NCBI GenBank assembly: GCA_029007825.1
Contig: JAQXIO010000044.1
Location: forward strand, 1-64,000
Length of the DNA stretch: 64,000 nt
Reading direction: 5' to 3'
Origin: Bacteroidales bacterium
GTDB taxonomy: Bacteria; Bacteroidota; Bacteroidia; Bacteroidales; JAQXIO01
Positions within the stretch are counted from its first letter, which is position 1, and each line of letters begins with the position of its first letter. Positions 1 to 9,525 of this stretch are shown one piece after another. The notes beneath the pieces were generated by a model. That model was not told the DNA's origin and ran no database searches. It saw only the letters and a program-made list of their open reading frames with translations. A program made the translations under genes and the position numbers.

Positions 1-80
1 TTTCAGGGTGTTATATAAAACTAGAAATGCTTGTTTATTTAAATAAACAAGCATTTCTAGTTTTATATAACACCCTGAAA
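1..80. repeat. 80-bp perfect palindrome with no spacer
   Basis: Bases 1-40 are followed directly by their exact reverse complement at 41-80, giving two 40-bp arms with no loop and no mismatch. It lies at the very edge of the window, beyond the terminator of the GH9 gene. A perfect spacer-less palindrome of this size is unstable in most bacteria, so it may be a contig-end fold-back artefact. It could also be a genuine cruciform-forming element or a very long hairpin terminator. No T-rich tract specific to one strand follows it closely. Confidence 0.9.
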
Positions 81-150
81 ATTAAGAAACAAAAAACCTA
101 ATCATATCCCCAGAATCTCTATAAAACACTATGAGACCTAATAAAAAACA

Positions 151-184
151 AAGAGAAGAAGGGAATATATTCCCTTCTTCTCTT
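151..184 (-). terminator. Rho-independent terminator of the GH9 gene
   Basis: A perfect 34-bp inverted repeat (17+17, 151-167 against 168-184) lies 19 bp past the stop codon of the GH9 gene. On the minus strand it is followed by TGTTTTTTAT, a usable U-tract. Confidence 0.8.
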
Positions 185-202
185 CTTAAATATTAAACAA
201 GA

Positions 203-3200
203 TTAATAAACTATCAGTCTCTGCGTTTTTTTCTGTCCGGAAATTTCCATCTCAATTAAATATATGCCCGGATTCTCATTTATAATCAATGATGAATATG
301 GAAATAGCGTTTCCTGCTTCAAGATACTTCCCTGAAGATTATATAATGTAACCTTTACATCTTCTGCATTTTCAATGCCTCCTATTGAAACACTGTTTCC
401 GGAAGTAATAAAAGTAGGATACACAAATACATTTGAAATATCTGTATCACCCACAGAAGTTACCATATCTCTTGCAATTGCCGGATTAACTGTTCCTCCC
501 TGAGAAACACGCCGGTTCAGTTTGAAATCATCAAAATAATATACAGCTCCATCTTCCGCAATATTGGGACTGGGAAATATATTGATATTTGAGAAATTGC
601 CGGTATTGCCCGATATATCGAGATTAAACTGTGTCCACTCTCCATTCGTAGTAGCCGATATTGTCGGATCTATTATATTTCCTCCTTCTTTACTCGGGAA
701 TTGTATATACAAATCCCGTACATTTCCTTTTACCTTAAACTCAAAACTAACGAACTCGGAAATATCGTAAGCCAATGTATTCTTCGATTCCATTCCGAAT
801 AGTTTCCATGTTCCGGTTCCGTTTTTGGTAAACTTCATTACTTTCTGTGAATTATTTACCGAAGTTACGTCCGGATTATCGACAGGATTTTCTATGGTCT
901 CATTACTATATCCTCTGAAACTTCCGTCCGGGGCATATTCAATAGAGAACCAATCATAAAGAATCGTATTATCGAAATCAGCTATTACCATTGGAACTAT
1001 TACTTCGGAATAGAGAGTAACAGATATCGGTTCACTTGACTGGGAAGCATATCCTCCGACAGATATCGCCCGGACAGCAAAAGAATAGACCTCTCCGCTT
1101 TCAAGTCCTGTCAATGCCATTGAATTTCCGGTAACATCACCGCAATATATATCTGCAACACCACCTCCAGGAGCACTTCTGTATACCTGATATTTATCAA
1201 TAGCAACGGTAGATACAGGGTCCCAAGCTAACGTAAGAGACGTTTCACCAATAGACGATACCGATAAATTTACAGGAGTTTCTACATACGACTCGTCATA
1301 GAAAGCAATATCATCAAAATAGAATGCAGCTCCATCTTCCGCAGCCTCAGGATTCGGGAAAATATTAACATTCGTGAATGCTCCGTTCTTTCCCGAGATA
1401 TCCAGACTGAATAATTTCCACTCTCCATTCACAACAAACGGAACACGGGTATCTACAATATGGTCATCTGCACTATTCACTATTTGCACATAAATCTCCT
1501 GCACATTTCCTTTTACTTTGAAAACAAAGCGTGAAAAATGTGAAATTTCAATACCTTTCTTTCCTTGTGTTTCGAGACCGAATAATTTCCACGTACCAGT
1601 ACCGCTTTTGGCAAACTTCATGACTTTATCCGATTTGTTTACCCCTGTTTTATCAGGATTATCAACCGGTTGATCAACCTGTTCGCCACTGTACAACATA
1701 AAACTTCCGGTCGGTGCACTTTCAATAGATGCCCAGTCATACAATATCTTAGTATCGAAATCGGCTACAACCATAGATGTCAAGACAAGATTAACGGAAA
1801 CGGAGGTGCTCAAGGCAGAAATAAGACCGTTAGTACCTACAGCTTTCACTGCAAAATAATAACTGGCACCTAACTCAAGATTACTGACCTCGATACTGTT
1901 GGTTGTCGTTTCCCCACAAATAACATTCGGAACCGTATCACCGGGAGCACTTCTATAAACAAGATATTTTTCAATACCTACATTCGCCGGAGCATTCCAA
2001 CTTAAAGTAAAAGTTGATTCCCCAATATTAGAAGCCGTCAAGGCAATCGGCGATTCCGGAATATTTTTATACAGTATAAAATCATCGAAATAGAAAGTGG
2101 CCCCATTCTCCTCAATTTCCGGATTAGGGAAAATATTGATATTTGTGAATGAACCCGTATGACCGGAAATATCCAGACTAAAGGCCGACCATTCTCCATT
2201 CAGTGAGCAGGTAACGCGAGAATCAATTATATTCCCTTCTTCTGCAGCATTAGGAATCTGTACATAAAGTTCCTGAACGTTTCCTTTTACCTTAAAGTCA
2301 AAACGTGAAAAGTCCGAGATATCGAATGATACACCTTGTTTGGATTCCAATCCGAATAACTGCCATGTCCCGGCATTTTTTACTATCTTCATTACTTTAT
2401 CCGAAAGATTCGGGTCTGTTTTATCCGGATTATCGACCGGTTGGTCAACTCCTAATGTTGCATATATTTTAAAAGTTCCGTCAGGTGCTCCGGAGAAATC
2501 GCTATAAAGCACTTTATTATCAAAATCGGCCATAAGTATCCGGCTATCATCTTCTTCCGTTCCACTCTCGTCATAGGGCTCTGCCGCCGGCAATCGCGTC
2601 ACATCAAACGGATTCGAGGTTATATCAGCACACAATAAGCCCGTAGCTATTGCCCAATGCACAGTACTTTGCCATACTGTATTTTCTGCAGCCAAAGGAG
2701 CATAACGAGGATTAAACCAACGCTCATGCCCTGGCCAGGCAGTAGCCGAATTATCGATAGGATGAGGATTGTCCTGCATAACCGGATATGCCGCATTATA
2801 CGACCATTCATTACACCACCAGCCATTATTAGCCCCACCGTCACCGGGATTAGGGGTAAGATTACGCTCTTGTCTCCACGGCCCGTACGGGGCATACCCC
2901 GGAACTTCCCTGTCTTCATGATTCGTATTATACCATGAATCCATGTGGAAAATCCCCTTCACATACCGGCGTTCAGGATTTATTATATCGGCTTTCTCAC
3001 CGGTAAACCAGATATGATTCATCGGATTATTACCCATGAAATAATCTACTGTCGTTATCGCATCCGTAAGAGATGAGGCGTTATTGTTTACACGGTAATT
3101 CATAAATGCATCTATTACCCATGGGGTCGTTCCATGACCGGTTAACATCGGCATCCATGGATTTCCTCCCCAACGACATGCCCTCATTCCGGCTCCCATT

Positions 3201-5044
3201 GATACTGTAAGCTGCGAAGTATTCGCAGTAACCGATTTAAGACGGGCAACTACATCTGGCAATGTGCGGGAATCTTCCAGTAACAGATACGAATAGATAC
3301 TGAAACGGGTATCTCTGTCTTCAATAGACATATCGGCATTTATTGATTCCGTATCTTTAATAAACGCCACATGATAGATATTTTTACCTGTCAATTTATA
3401 TAAATTGGCGGCTGCATACATTCGGGTATCTTTTAAACTGATCACTGCATAAGGAGCCTGATCATCTCCGGGACGGGTATTGCTTTCTGACCAATTGTAC
3501 GCATCGATTGCTTCCTGTTCCCAATTAATTCCCGTAGGACACACCTTTCCGGATAATTTCAATAAATAAGCATACTCGGCAGCCAATCCCGAATACATAT
3601 ACGTATTCATGGGGTCTTCCCCAAATACATACCATGTACGCATATCGCCCCAGCTGCCATTCGCGGAGTTTTCATCTGCAATATCGCCACCCCAGTAATC
3701 ACCGCATACACGGCCACTAACTCCACCTGTTCCATATCCGGCATCCATAATAGCATGGCGTGTACGGTGCAGATACTCTATCAGCCAACGTGCTTCATCA
3801 AGAATGTCGGGGATACCGTTATTTTTTCCGGGAATATTCAGTTCATTATCCACGAACTTTTTCGGGTTTAGTTCATAGGCTAACATCAGCCACGCAGGGA
3901 TTCTTAAGTGTGAAGGATAACCGTCCCAGTCTCCGGCATCCTGATACCACCCCCATGTATTAATCGTACCTTTATCTCCGCTTTCAACCAGAGCTTTGAT
4001 GGCATTGTTATCTCCTCCATCATTTTGAGTATCACATGAACGTACAGTCGAATAATGTAATTTACCTCCAAAGCCGGAAGTAAGGTTGACATTATGCGGA
4101 GCAGGACGCGTAAATTCCGTGTATTCTGAAGTCAGTTCGATGCCACTGCGGTTATGATATAATCCGCGTACAGTAGTCTTAAACGATGAACGATAAATAT
4201 CTTCTCCGATAGAGAAAGGGAATGAACAGCCTATTCCTTCAACAGCCAAGCGATATTTACCGGCACGGTTAAATGTCGAAAAATCACATTCATATACATC
4301 TGCATTGATAAAATTGCTGTTAGGCGTATCCTCGCTTTGATATGTTTCCTGATTATCTGCCGATTTTCTGAACTTCAATTGTCCGGCAAACTCAATATTA
4401 CCGGTATTTGCATCTATAAGCCAGAAGTTCTTATTCGTATAAGAAGCCAGATCCAGTCCTCCCTGGTCTCCTGCCCAATAATATACATATCCGAACTTTT
4501 TCTGCGCTGTCGGCAGATAACCGACCTGATTCACATGAACAGCTTCACTCCGGAGGATCTTTTCATCGTAAGTAAAAGTAAAGCTATTCGAATTAGCTGC
4601 CAATGCTCCCGTAGAAAGAGTATAACTCTTACCTGTTTGCATTTTTTCCGGCAAATAAAGGTAAATCCAATGATCACAGACCCAACTGTTATTCCGCCAG
4701 TTGGAATCCCAAGCTGTGTTCATAGTAAAATCAATCCCTTTTGTCTTTCGCCCTATTTTCACAGGATTCCTCAGTTGTGAATAGTTCCCATCATTCATAC
4801 TAATCAACTGGTAAGCAGATGTCTGGAGAGCTCCATCTAAATTCAAAGGGTTCGAATGTAAAACATCCGAACTCCGGCTTTCTCCCAATTTGTGATGTGT
4901 CACATACCCATCATTAAAATGAAGCATTACAATCTGATCCGTTAGAGGCAGAACCTCTACAATATCAGAAGCATAGCCAACGTTAAATAAAAACAGCGCG
5001 AATATTGCATAATAAACGCGCAACAATTTGTTTGATTTTTTCAT
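203..5044 (-). CDS. Secreted multimodular glycoside hydrolase family 9 enzyme with T9SS-type C-terminus
   Basis: Probable endo-acting beta-glucanase (cellulase family). It begins with a signal peptide (residues 1-25), then an N-terminal beta-rich region and the GH9 Ig-like domain with HVNQVGYLPT near residue 170. The GH9 catalytic domain covers about 285-820 and carries DAGDWDGYPSH near 368, where the paired aspartates include the expected catalytic base. NEWSYNAAY near 743 is the likely region of the proton-donor glutamate. Three copies of a roughly 160-residue beta-sandwich module, each starting ADFD and ending YFDDF/YFDDI, lie at about 833-995, 1090-1250 and 1351-1510, separated by two fibronectin III domains. 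The last 80 residues (NVFVYPTFITSGNSVSI to the end) resemble a Por/T9SS sorting domain. This implies export and cell-surface attachment. It is transcribed alone. Substrate specificity cannot be read from the sequence; the repeated modules are probably carbohydrate-binding. Confidence 0.92.
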   Translation of the reverse strand: MKKSNKLLRVYYAIFALFLFNVGYASDIVEVLPLTDQIVMLHFNDGYVTHHKLGESRSSDVLHSNPLNLDGALQTSAYQLISMNDGNYSQLRNPVKIGRKTKGIDFTMNTAWDSNWRNNSWVCDHWIYLYLPEKMQTGKSYTLSTGALAANSNSFTFTYDEKILRSEAVHVNQVGYLPTAQKKFGYVYYWAGDQGGLDLASYTNKNFWLIDANTGNIEFAGQLKFRKSADNQETYQSEDTPNSNFINADVYECDFSTFNRAGKYRLAVEGIGCSFPFSIGEDIYRSSFKTTVRGLYHNRSGIELTSEYTEFTRPAPHNVNLTSGFGGKLHYSTVRSCDTQNDGGDNNAIKALVESGDKGTINTWGWYQDAGDWDGYPSHLRIPAWLMLAYELNPKKFVDNELNIPGKNNGIPDILDEARWLIEYLHRTRHAIMDAGYGTGGVSGRVCGDYWGGDIADENSANGSWGDMRTWYVFGEDPMNTYMYSGLAAEYAYLLKLSGKVCPTGINWEQEAIDAYNWSESNTRPGDDQAPYAVISLKDTRMYAAANLYKLTGKNIYHVAFIKDTESINADMSIEDRDTRFSIYSYLLLEDSRTLPDVVARLKSVTANTSQLTVSMGAGMRACRWGGNPWMPMLTGHGTTPWVIDAFMNYRVNNNASSLTDAITTVDYFMGNNPMNHIWFTGEKADIINPERRYVKGIFHMDSWYNTNHEDREVPGYAPYGPWRQERNLTPNPGDGGANNGWWCNEWSYNAAYPVMQDNPHPIDNSATAWPGHERWFNPRYAPLAAENTVWQSTVHWAIATGLLCADITSNPFDVTRLPAAEPYDESGTEEDDSRILMADFDNKVLYSDFSGAPDGTFKIYATLGVDQPVDNPDKTDPNLSDKVMKIVKNAGTWQLFGLESKQGVSFDISDFSRFDFKVKGNVQELYVQIPNAAEEGNIIDSRVTCSLNGEWSAFSLDISGHTGSFTNINIFPNPEIEENGATFYFDDFILYKNIPESPIALTASNIGESTFTLSWNAPANVGIEKYLVYRSAPGDTVPNVICGETTTNSIEVSNLELGASYYFAVKAVGTNGLISALSTSVSVNLVLTSMVVADFDTKILYDWASIESAPTGSFMLYSGEQVDQPVDNPDKTGVNKSDKVMKFAKSGTGTWKLFGLETQGKKGIEISHFSRFVFKVKGNVQEIYVQIVNSADDHIVDTRVPFVVNGEWKLFSLDISGKNGAFTNVNIFPNPEAAEDGAAFYFDDIAFYDESYVETPVNLSVSSIGETSLTLAWDPVSTVAIDKYQVYRSAPGGGVADIYCGDVTGNSMALTGLESGEVYSFAVRAISVGGYASQSSEPISVTLYSEVIVPMVIADFDNTILYDWFSIEYAPDGSFRGYSNETIENPVDNPDVTSVNNSQKVMKFTKNGTGTWKLFGMESKNTLAYDISEFVSFEFKVKGNVRDLYIQFPSKEGGNIIDPTISATTNGEWTQFNLDISGNTGNFSNINIFPSPNIAEDGAVYYFDDFKLNRRVSQGGTVNPAIARDMVTSVGDTDISNVFVYPTFITSGNSVSIGGIENAEDVKVTLYNLQGSILKQETLFPYSSLIINENPGIYLIEMEISGQKKTQRLIVY

Positions 5045-5483
5045 AAATTGGATAATAAATTTAGGTAAAACATATATGATAAAGCAAATATCAATTATGC
5101 ATATACACTGGAAGAAGTCCTAACTAAGCAGGATTTTATTCCATGGCTATTAAATTTCAATATAGATAAAACAAAGCTAAATTGAATTTCGCTCAAATTA
5201 AATTTGTTAATTATAAACAATTAACATTAACGTAAACTGATAAAATACTGCGAATCAATTTATTCACCTTGCTTGTTCACAGGAAATAAAGAATTTAGAT
5301 ATAAAAAAGCAAAAACATTATTATTTTATCCGTAAACGAAAGTGTAATTTCCGGGAAAGAGTATCTTTGAATTGTAGACATCATGAATTACTCAGGAGGT
5401 ATATCCCGAATAAATAAAATTATCTTCTGCTAAAATTAATGTTAAACTATCTATCGTCCGGCATTTTTATTAACTTTCTTTTC
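5045..5483. other. Divergent intergenic region, AT-rich
   Basis: This 440-bp gap separates the divergent GH9 and cytochrome genes. I see no ORF of interest. A TATCTTTG motif at 5362-5369 could be an additional plus-strand promoter for the cytochrome operon, leaving a long leader. The rest is AT-rich and without strong inverted repeats. Confidence 0.5.
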
Positions 5484-5491
5484 TACCTTTG
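5484..5491 (+). promoter_or_regulatory. Bacteroidetes -7 promoter element of the cytochrome operon
   Basis: TACCTTTG matches the TAnnTTTG -7 consensus and sits 24 bp before the ATG at 5515. A T-rich stretch occupies the -33 area. Confidence 0.55.
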
Positions 5492-5514
5492 GGGTAGATA
5501 TACAATAATAAACC

Positions 5515-7122
5515 ATGAGTAACACCCAAAACAAAAAAAATAAAAAGAAAACTCTTCTTGCTGTTTTATTAGGCGGGGTAATATTAGGAGCTGCATGTAT
5601 GATTGCTGCTTCGCGGATAATGGTTGCTACGTCGACCGACGAATATTGTCAAAAGTGTCATGTCCATCCGCACGCGGATGAAAGCTGGAAGCTCTCTACG
5701 CATGTGAACAATCCGAGCGGGGTAACCGTGCATTGTGTCGAGTGTCATTTACCGCCAGCAAATACGTTTGGTTATTACACGGCAAAAGCACGTACAGGGC
5801 TACATGATCTGTGGGCTTTCTACACCAAAGACAGTGCCGATTTCAACTGGGAAGAAAAATCACAGTTAGAATATGCAACGAAGATTGTCTATAATGAATC
5901 CTGTAAAGCTTGTCATACCAATCTATTTCCTCCGGGCTTGAATGATGAAGGTATAACCGCCCATCTTTATTACGATGAGAACGAGAAAAAACTCGATTTA
6001 CAATGTATCAGCTGCCATCTTAATGTAGGGCACTACGATCCGAATGCAAAACATGAAAGGATGACGGGGATACCGGGTTCCAGCGTAACAGAATCGCAGA
6101 AATTTCAGGAACCGGCAACTGTTACCGAATTCATAAACTTTACCGAACAAATTCCGGGCACCGCCGTATCTTTCAATATGGTAGCCGTACCGGGCGGTAC
6201 TTTTAATATGGGTAGTCCGGAAAACGAACCGTTCCGCAACGAAGACGAAGGTCCAGTAAGAAAAGTAACCGTATCTCCGTTCTTTATGGGAGAATTGGAA
6301 GTTACATGGGACCAATATTGGGCATTCTATGCCGAAACCATGTCTGAAGGACGTATAGCGCCATCCACAATTTTCGCCAACAACGAAAAAGCAGAACAAG
6401 CAATCATGGCACAACTGAATAATCCTAACACTGCAAATAACACCGAAGCATTGGGATTGGATGCGATAAGCGGCCCTACACCACCATTCGGTTTCCCTGA
6501 TCAGGGTTGGGGAGGTACAGACCGTCCAGCAATCACGATGACACATTATGCAGCGGAAATGTTCTGTTTGTGGCTGTCAAAAAAGACCGGTAAAAATTAT
6601 CGTCTGCCAACAGAAGCCGAATGGGAGTATGCTGCAAGAGGAGGAACGGAGACCCCGTATTTCTTTAAAGGAAATCCCAAAGATTTCTCGGACAAGGGTT
6701 TCTGGAGAAAATTCTTCGATGCTGATACCACAGTCATCAATACATATGTTATTTACAATAAAAACAGTAATAATAAAACTCAAGAGCCCTCAAAAGTAGG
6801 AGCAAATCCTTTCGGACTGAAAAATATGTCGGGAAATGTTCTGGAATATTGTTCCGACTGGTATGCAGTCGACGCCTACCAACAGACGCCAGCCGAAGTG
6901 ACGGATCCGAAAGGTCCGGAGAGCGGTACGGAACATGTTGTCAGAGGCGGTAATTACACATCTCCGGCGGAAGATGTACGTAGCGCGGCGAGAGCTTCTT
7001 CAGAACACGAAGCTTGGCTGAAAACCGATCCTCAAATGCCTAAAAGTATCTGGTGGTATTCCGATATAAAAGGTATAGGATTCCGTGTAGTCTGCGATCC
7101 GTCTACAGCGATAAAAAAATAA
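5515..7122 (+). CDS. NapC/NrfH-type tetraheme cytochrome c fused to a SUMF1 domain
   Basis: A membrane-anchored periplasmic electron carrier joined to a formylglycine-enzyme-like domain. Lysine-rich residues 2-12 and one membrane helix (about 13-35) anchor it in the inner membrane with the rest outside. Four heme motifs follow: CQKCH (45-49), CVECH (74-78), CKACH (130-134) and CISCH (164-168). The spacing and the segment STHVNNPSGVTVHC are typical of NrfH/NapC quinol dehydrogenases. From about 221 to 530 there is a SUMF1 fold (MVAVPGGTFNMGS, RLPTEAEWEYAARGG, GNVLEYCSDWY, VVRGGNY). Its C-terminal segment reads SAARASSEHE and lacks the paired cysteines of true formylglycine-generating enzymes, so a binding or scaffold role is more likely than sulfatase maturation. 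The next gene starts 30 bp downstream. I infer that it takes electrons from, or holds, the two exported proteins encoded after it. Confidence 0.88.
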   Translation: MSNTQNKKNKKKTLLAVLLGGVILGAACMIAASRIMVATSTDEYCQKCHVHPHADESWKLSTHVNNPSGVTVHCVECHLPPANTFGYYTAKARTGLHDLWAFYTKDSADFNWEEKSQLEYATKIVYNESCKACHTNLFPPGLNDEGITAHLYYDENEKKLDLQCISCHLNVGHYDPNAKHERMTGIPGSSVTESQKFQEPATVTEFINFTEQIPGTAVSFNMVAVPGGTFNMGSPENEPFRNEDEGPVRKVTVSPFFMGELEVTWDQYWAFYAETMSEGRIAPSTIFANNEKAEQAIMAQLNNPNTANNTEALGLDAISGPTPPFGFPDQGWGGTDRPAITMTHYAAEMFCLWLSKKTGKNYRLPTEAEWEYAARGGTETPYFFKGNPKDFSDKGFWRKFFDADTTVINTYVIYNKNSNNKTQEPSKVGANPFGLKNMSGNVLEYCSDWYAVDAYQQTPAEVTDPKGPESGTEHVVRGGNYTSPAEDVRSAARASSEHEAWLKTDPQMPKSIWWYSDIKGIGFRVVCDPSTAIKK

Positions 7123-7152
7123 TATTCATTAATAATCTTAATCTATCAAAAC

Positions 7153-8529
7153 ATGAAAAGTGGTAATAAATTAAACAGACGCCAATTTTTAGGTAGTGCT
7201 GCTCTTCTCGGAGCAGCAACGACAGTCGGAACAATTGGTTCGGGTGCAGCATTAAGCTCATGCGGAGAAAAAAAATCTCAATATACTCCTTTGCGTCCGG
7301 CAAATGAAGTATATATTCCGACATTGACAGATAAAGCGGTTGACGGACAACCACTCAAAGCCGGTGTAATCGGCTGCGGGGGAAGAGCTTCCGGTGCAGC
7401 TATGGATTTCTTAAATGCTGCAGATAACGTAACGATCATAGCTTTAGGTGACGTATTTGAAGATCGTTTGAATGATCTTCGCGGAAACCTGAAAAAAGAA
7501 AAAAATATCGATATTGCAGAAGACATGTGCTTTGTAGGTTTCGATGCCTATAAAAAAGTTATCGATTCAGGTGTAGATGTTGTTATCATTGCAACACCTC
7601 CCGTATTCAGACCAGAACATTGCGCTTATGCGGTAGAAAAGGGAAAACATGCTTTTCTGGAAAAACCTATCGCTGTTGACGCAACAGGATACCGTAAATT
7701 AATGGCTACAGCCAAACAGGCTAAGGCTAAAGGCTTGAGCATCGTAACAGGTACACAACGCCATCACGAACGTGCTTATGTTGAATCATACAAAAAAATT
7801 CAGGAAGGCTTGATCGGAGATATAACGGGCGGTAACGTTTACTGGAATCAGCCTCAGTTATGGTACAAAGAACGCCAGCCGGGTTGGAGCGATACAGAAT
7901 GGATGATCCGTGACTGGGTAAACTGGAAATGGTTATCCGGCGACCATATTGTAGAACAACATGTACACAACATAGACGTTTTCAACTGGTTTACAGGTAA
8001 AAAACCTATTAAGTGCGTAAGCTTCGGTTCCAGACAACGTCGTAAAACAGGTGATCAATTCGACAATTTCAGTACAGACTTTATTTATGACAATGACGTA
8101 CACTTGCACAGTATGTGCCGCCAGATAGACGGTTGCGCCAACAATGTAAGTGAGTTCATTCAGGGAACAAAAGGTTCATGGAACAGTAACGATATGGCAA
8201 TCCGTGATTTACAGGGCAATATCGTATGGCAATTCGACAGAGAGGCCGAAAAGAAGAACTTCAAGCAAACCAGTCCTTATGTACTTGAACATGTTAACTG
8301 GATTACAACAATCCGTAATAAACAACCGATTTGTCAGGTAGAAGACACTGCTATATCTTCTTTATGTGCAGTTATGGGACGCGAATCTGCATACACAGGA
8401 GCTGAAATAACATGGGATCAAATGTCTGCATCCGATCAGAATTTACTTCCCAGCGAACTTGCATTAGGCCCTAATCCTGCCGTTAAGGTAGAAATAGCCG
8501 TACCGGGAAGCGCAAGTCCCAACGCATAA
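7153..8529 (+). CDS. Tat-exported Gfo/Idh/MocA-family oxidoreductase (lipoprotein)
   Basis: NAD(P)-dependent sugar or cyclitol dehydrogenase family. The N-terminus has a twin-arginine motif (NRRQFLG, Arg9-Arg10), a hydrophobic stretch and a lipobox LSSC with the lipidated cysteine at 37. It should therefore be folded with its cofactor in the cytoplasm, exported by Tat and tethered to a membrane. The Rossmann motif GVIGCGGRASGA is at about 71-82 and the family EKP motif (FLEKPIAVD) near 170. Members of this family with tightly held cofactor act on glycosides and produce 3-keto sugars in gut Bacteroidetes. It is the middle gene of a three-gene unit, 30 bp after the heme-SUMF1 protein and 25 bp before the TIM-barrel gene. 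The substrate is unknown. Confidence 0.92.
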   Translation: MKSGNKLNRRQFLGSAALLGAATTVGTIGSGAALSSCGEKKSQYTPLRPANEVYIPTLTDKAVDGQPLKAGVIGCGGRASGAAMDFLNAADNVTIIALGDVFEDRLNDLRGNLKKEKNIDIAEDMCFVGFDAYKKVIDSGVDVVIIATPPVFRPEHCAYAVEKGKHAFLEKPIAVDATGYRKLMATAKQAKAKGLSIVTGTQRHHERAYVESYKKIQEGLIGDITGGNVYWNQPQLWYKERQPGWSDTEWMIRDWVNWKWLSGDHIVEQHVHNIDVFNWFTGKKPIKCVSFGSRQRRKTGDQFDNFSTDFIYDNDVHLHSMCRQIDGCANNVSEFIQGTKGSWNSNDMAIRDLQGNIVWQFDREAEKKNFKQTSPYVLEHVNWITTIRNKQPICQVEDTAISSLCAVMGRESAYTGAEITWDQMSASDQNLLPSELALGPNPAVKVEIAVPGSASPNA

Positions 8530-8554
8530 TATATAATCACAAAAAGACAAGATT

Positions 8555-9487
8555 ATGAGTTTCAACAGACGTGATTTTTTAAAAAACAGTATGATGGGAG
8601 CTGCCGCCGTTGCAGCTGTAGGATCGCAAATGTCTTTGACATCCTGCACTGCACCTCAACCGAAAGAAACGACTGCGACGAACGATGAAAGCGTTCCGCT
8701 CAACCTATCTTTTCAGGAAGGTATCGTTGAGGCCGATTCACTAAACGCAAAACTCGACTATATGGAAGAGTTGGGGATTGTAGGTTTCGAACCTTGGGGC
8801 GGAGGTCTTGCCGGCCGCGTAAATGAAATCCAGGATGCACTGAAAGGCCGTAACATCAAAGTGAGCGCTATCTGTGCAGGATTCAAAGGATTCCAGCTCA
8901 GCACCGATCCTAAAGTATTCAAAGAATTTATGGATACTTATAAAGAGATACTGGCAGCTGCAGGACAACTCGGTTCGGTTGGTGTAATTATGGTCCCTGC
9001 TTTCAATAATCAGGTTCCTGCACGTCCGCACACATTGGAAACGCGAGCATGGGTAGTCGATCAATTGAAAGAACTGGGCGATTTCGCTTTACAAAACAAT
9101 ACTGCAGTAATTCTGGAACCGCTTAATCGTCAGGAAGCTTTCTTCTTACGTCAAGTAGGCGACGCTGCTTCTATTTGCAGAGACGTCGACAGCAAAGGTG
9201 TGACTTGTATGGGTGATTTCTGGCATATGACATTCGAAGAAAACAGTGACTACGGCGCACTTATGTCCGGTGGAGATCATTTGTCTCACGTTCATGTTGC
9301 AAGCCGCAAACGCAGAAGTATGCCGGGTGAAGACGGAGATGCAGACAACTATATCGAAGGATTCAAAGCTCTCAAGCAAATGAATTATCCCGGATACGTA
9401 AGTTTCGAATGCGGATCACAAGGTGATAAAGCGGTTACGATTCCCGCAGCAGTAAAACTTTTACGTGAGCAGTGGGATCAGGCTTAA
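8555..9487 (+). CDS. Tat-exported xylose-isomerase-like TIM barrel protein (lipoprotein)
   Basis: Sugar phosphate isomerase/epimerase family (AP endonuclease 2 fold). The N-terminus has a twin-arginine motif (NRRDFLK, Arg5-Arg6), a short hydrophobic region and a lipobox ending in Cys31 (SLTSC). The barrel carries metal-site strands such as VILEPLNR, CMGDFWHM, HVHVASRKR and VSFECGSQ, which supply the usual Glu/Asp/His/Glu metal ligands. It lies 25 bp after the Gfo/Idh/MocA gene. Pairing of these two folds is typical of oxidation followed by isomerisation, epimerisation or beta-elimination of sugars; here both are exported. A terminator follows at 9526. Confidence 0.88.
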   Translation: MSFNRRDFLKNSMMGAAAVAAVGSQMSLTSCTAPQPKETTATNDESVPLNLSFQEGIVEADSLNAKLDYMEELGIVGFEPWGGGLAGRVNEIQDALKGRNIKVSAICAGFKGFQLSTDPKVFKEFMDTYKEILAAAGQLGSVGVIMVPAFNNQVPARPHTLETRAWVVDQLKELGDFALQNNTAVILEPLNRQEAFFLRQVGDAASICRDVDSKGVTCMGDFWHMTFEENSDYGALMSGGDHLSHVHVASRKRRSMPGEDGDADNYIEGFKALKQMNYPGYVSFECGSQGDKAVTIPAAVKLLREQWDQA

Positions 9488-9525
9488 TGCGATCAATTCT
9501 TTTATAAGAAAAATATTTTCAAAGA

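Noticed and set aside
5998-6546. 182-residue minus-strand open frame
   Set aside because: Antisense to the cytochrome-SUMF1 gene, whose heme and SUMF1 motifs are intact in the plus frame.
5515-7122. Sulfatase maturation by the SUMF1 domain
   Set aside because: The expected catalytic cysteines are missing and no sulfatase gene is nearby.
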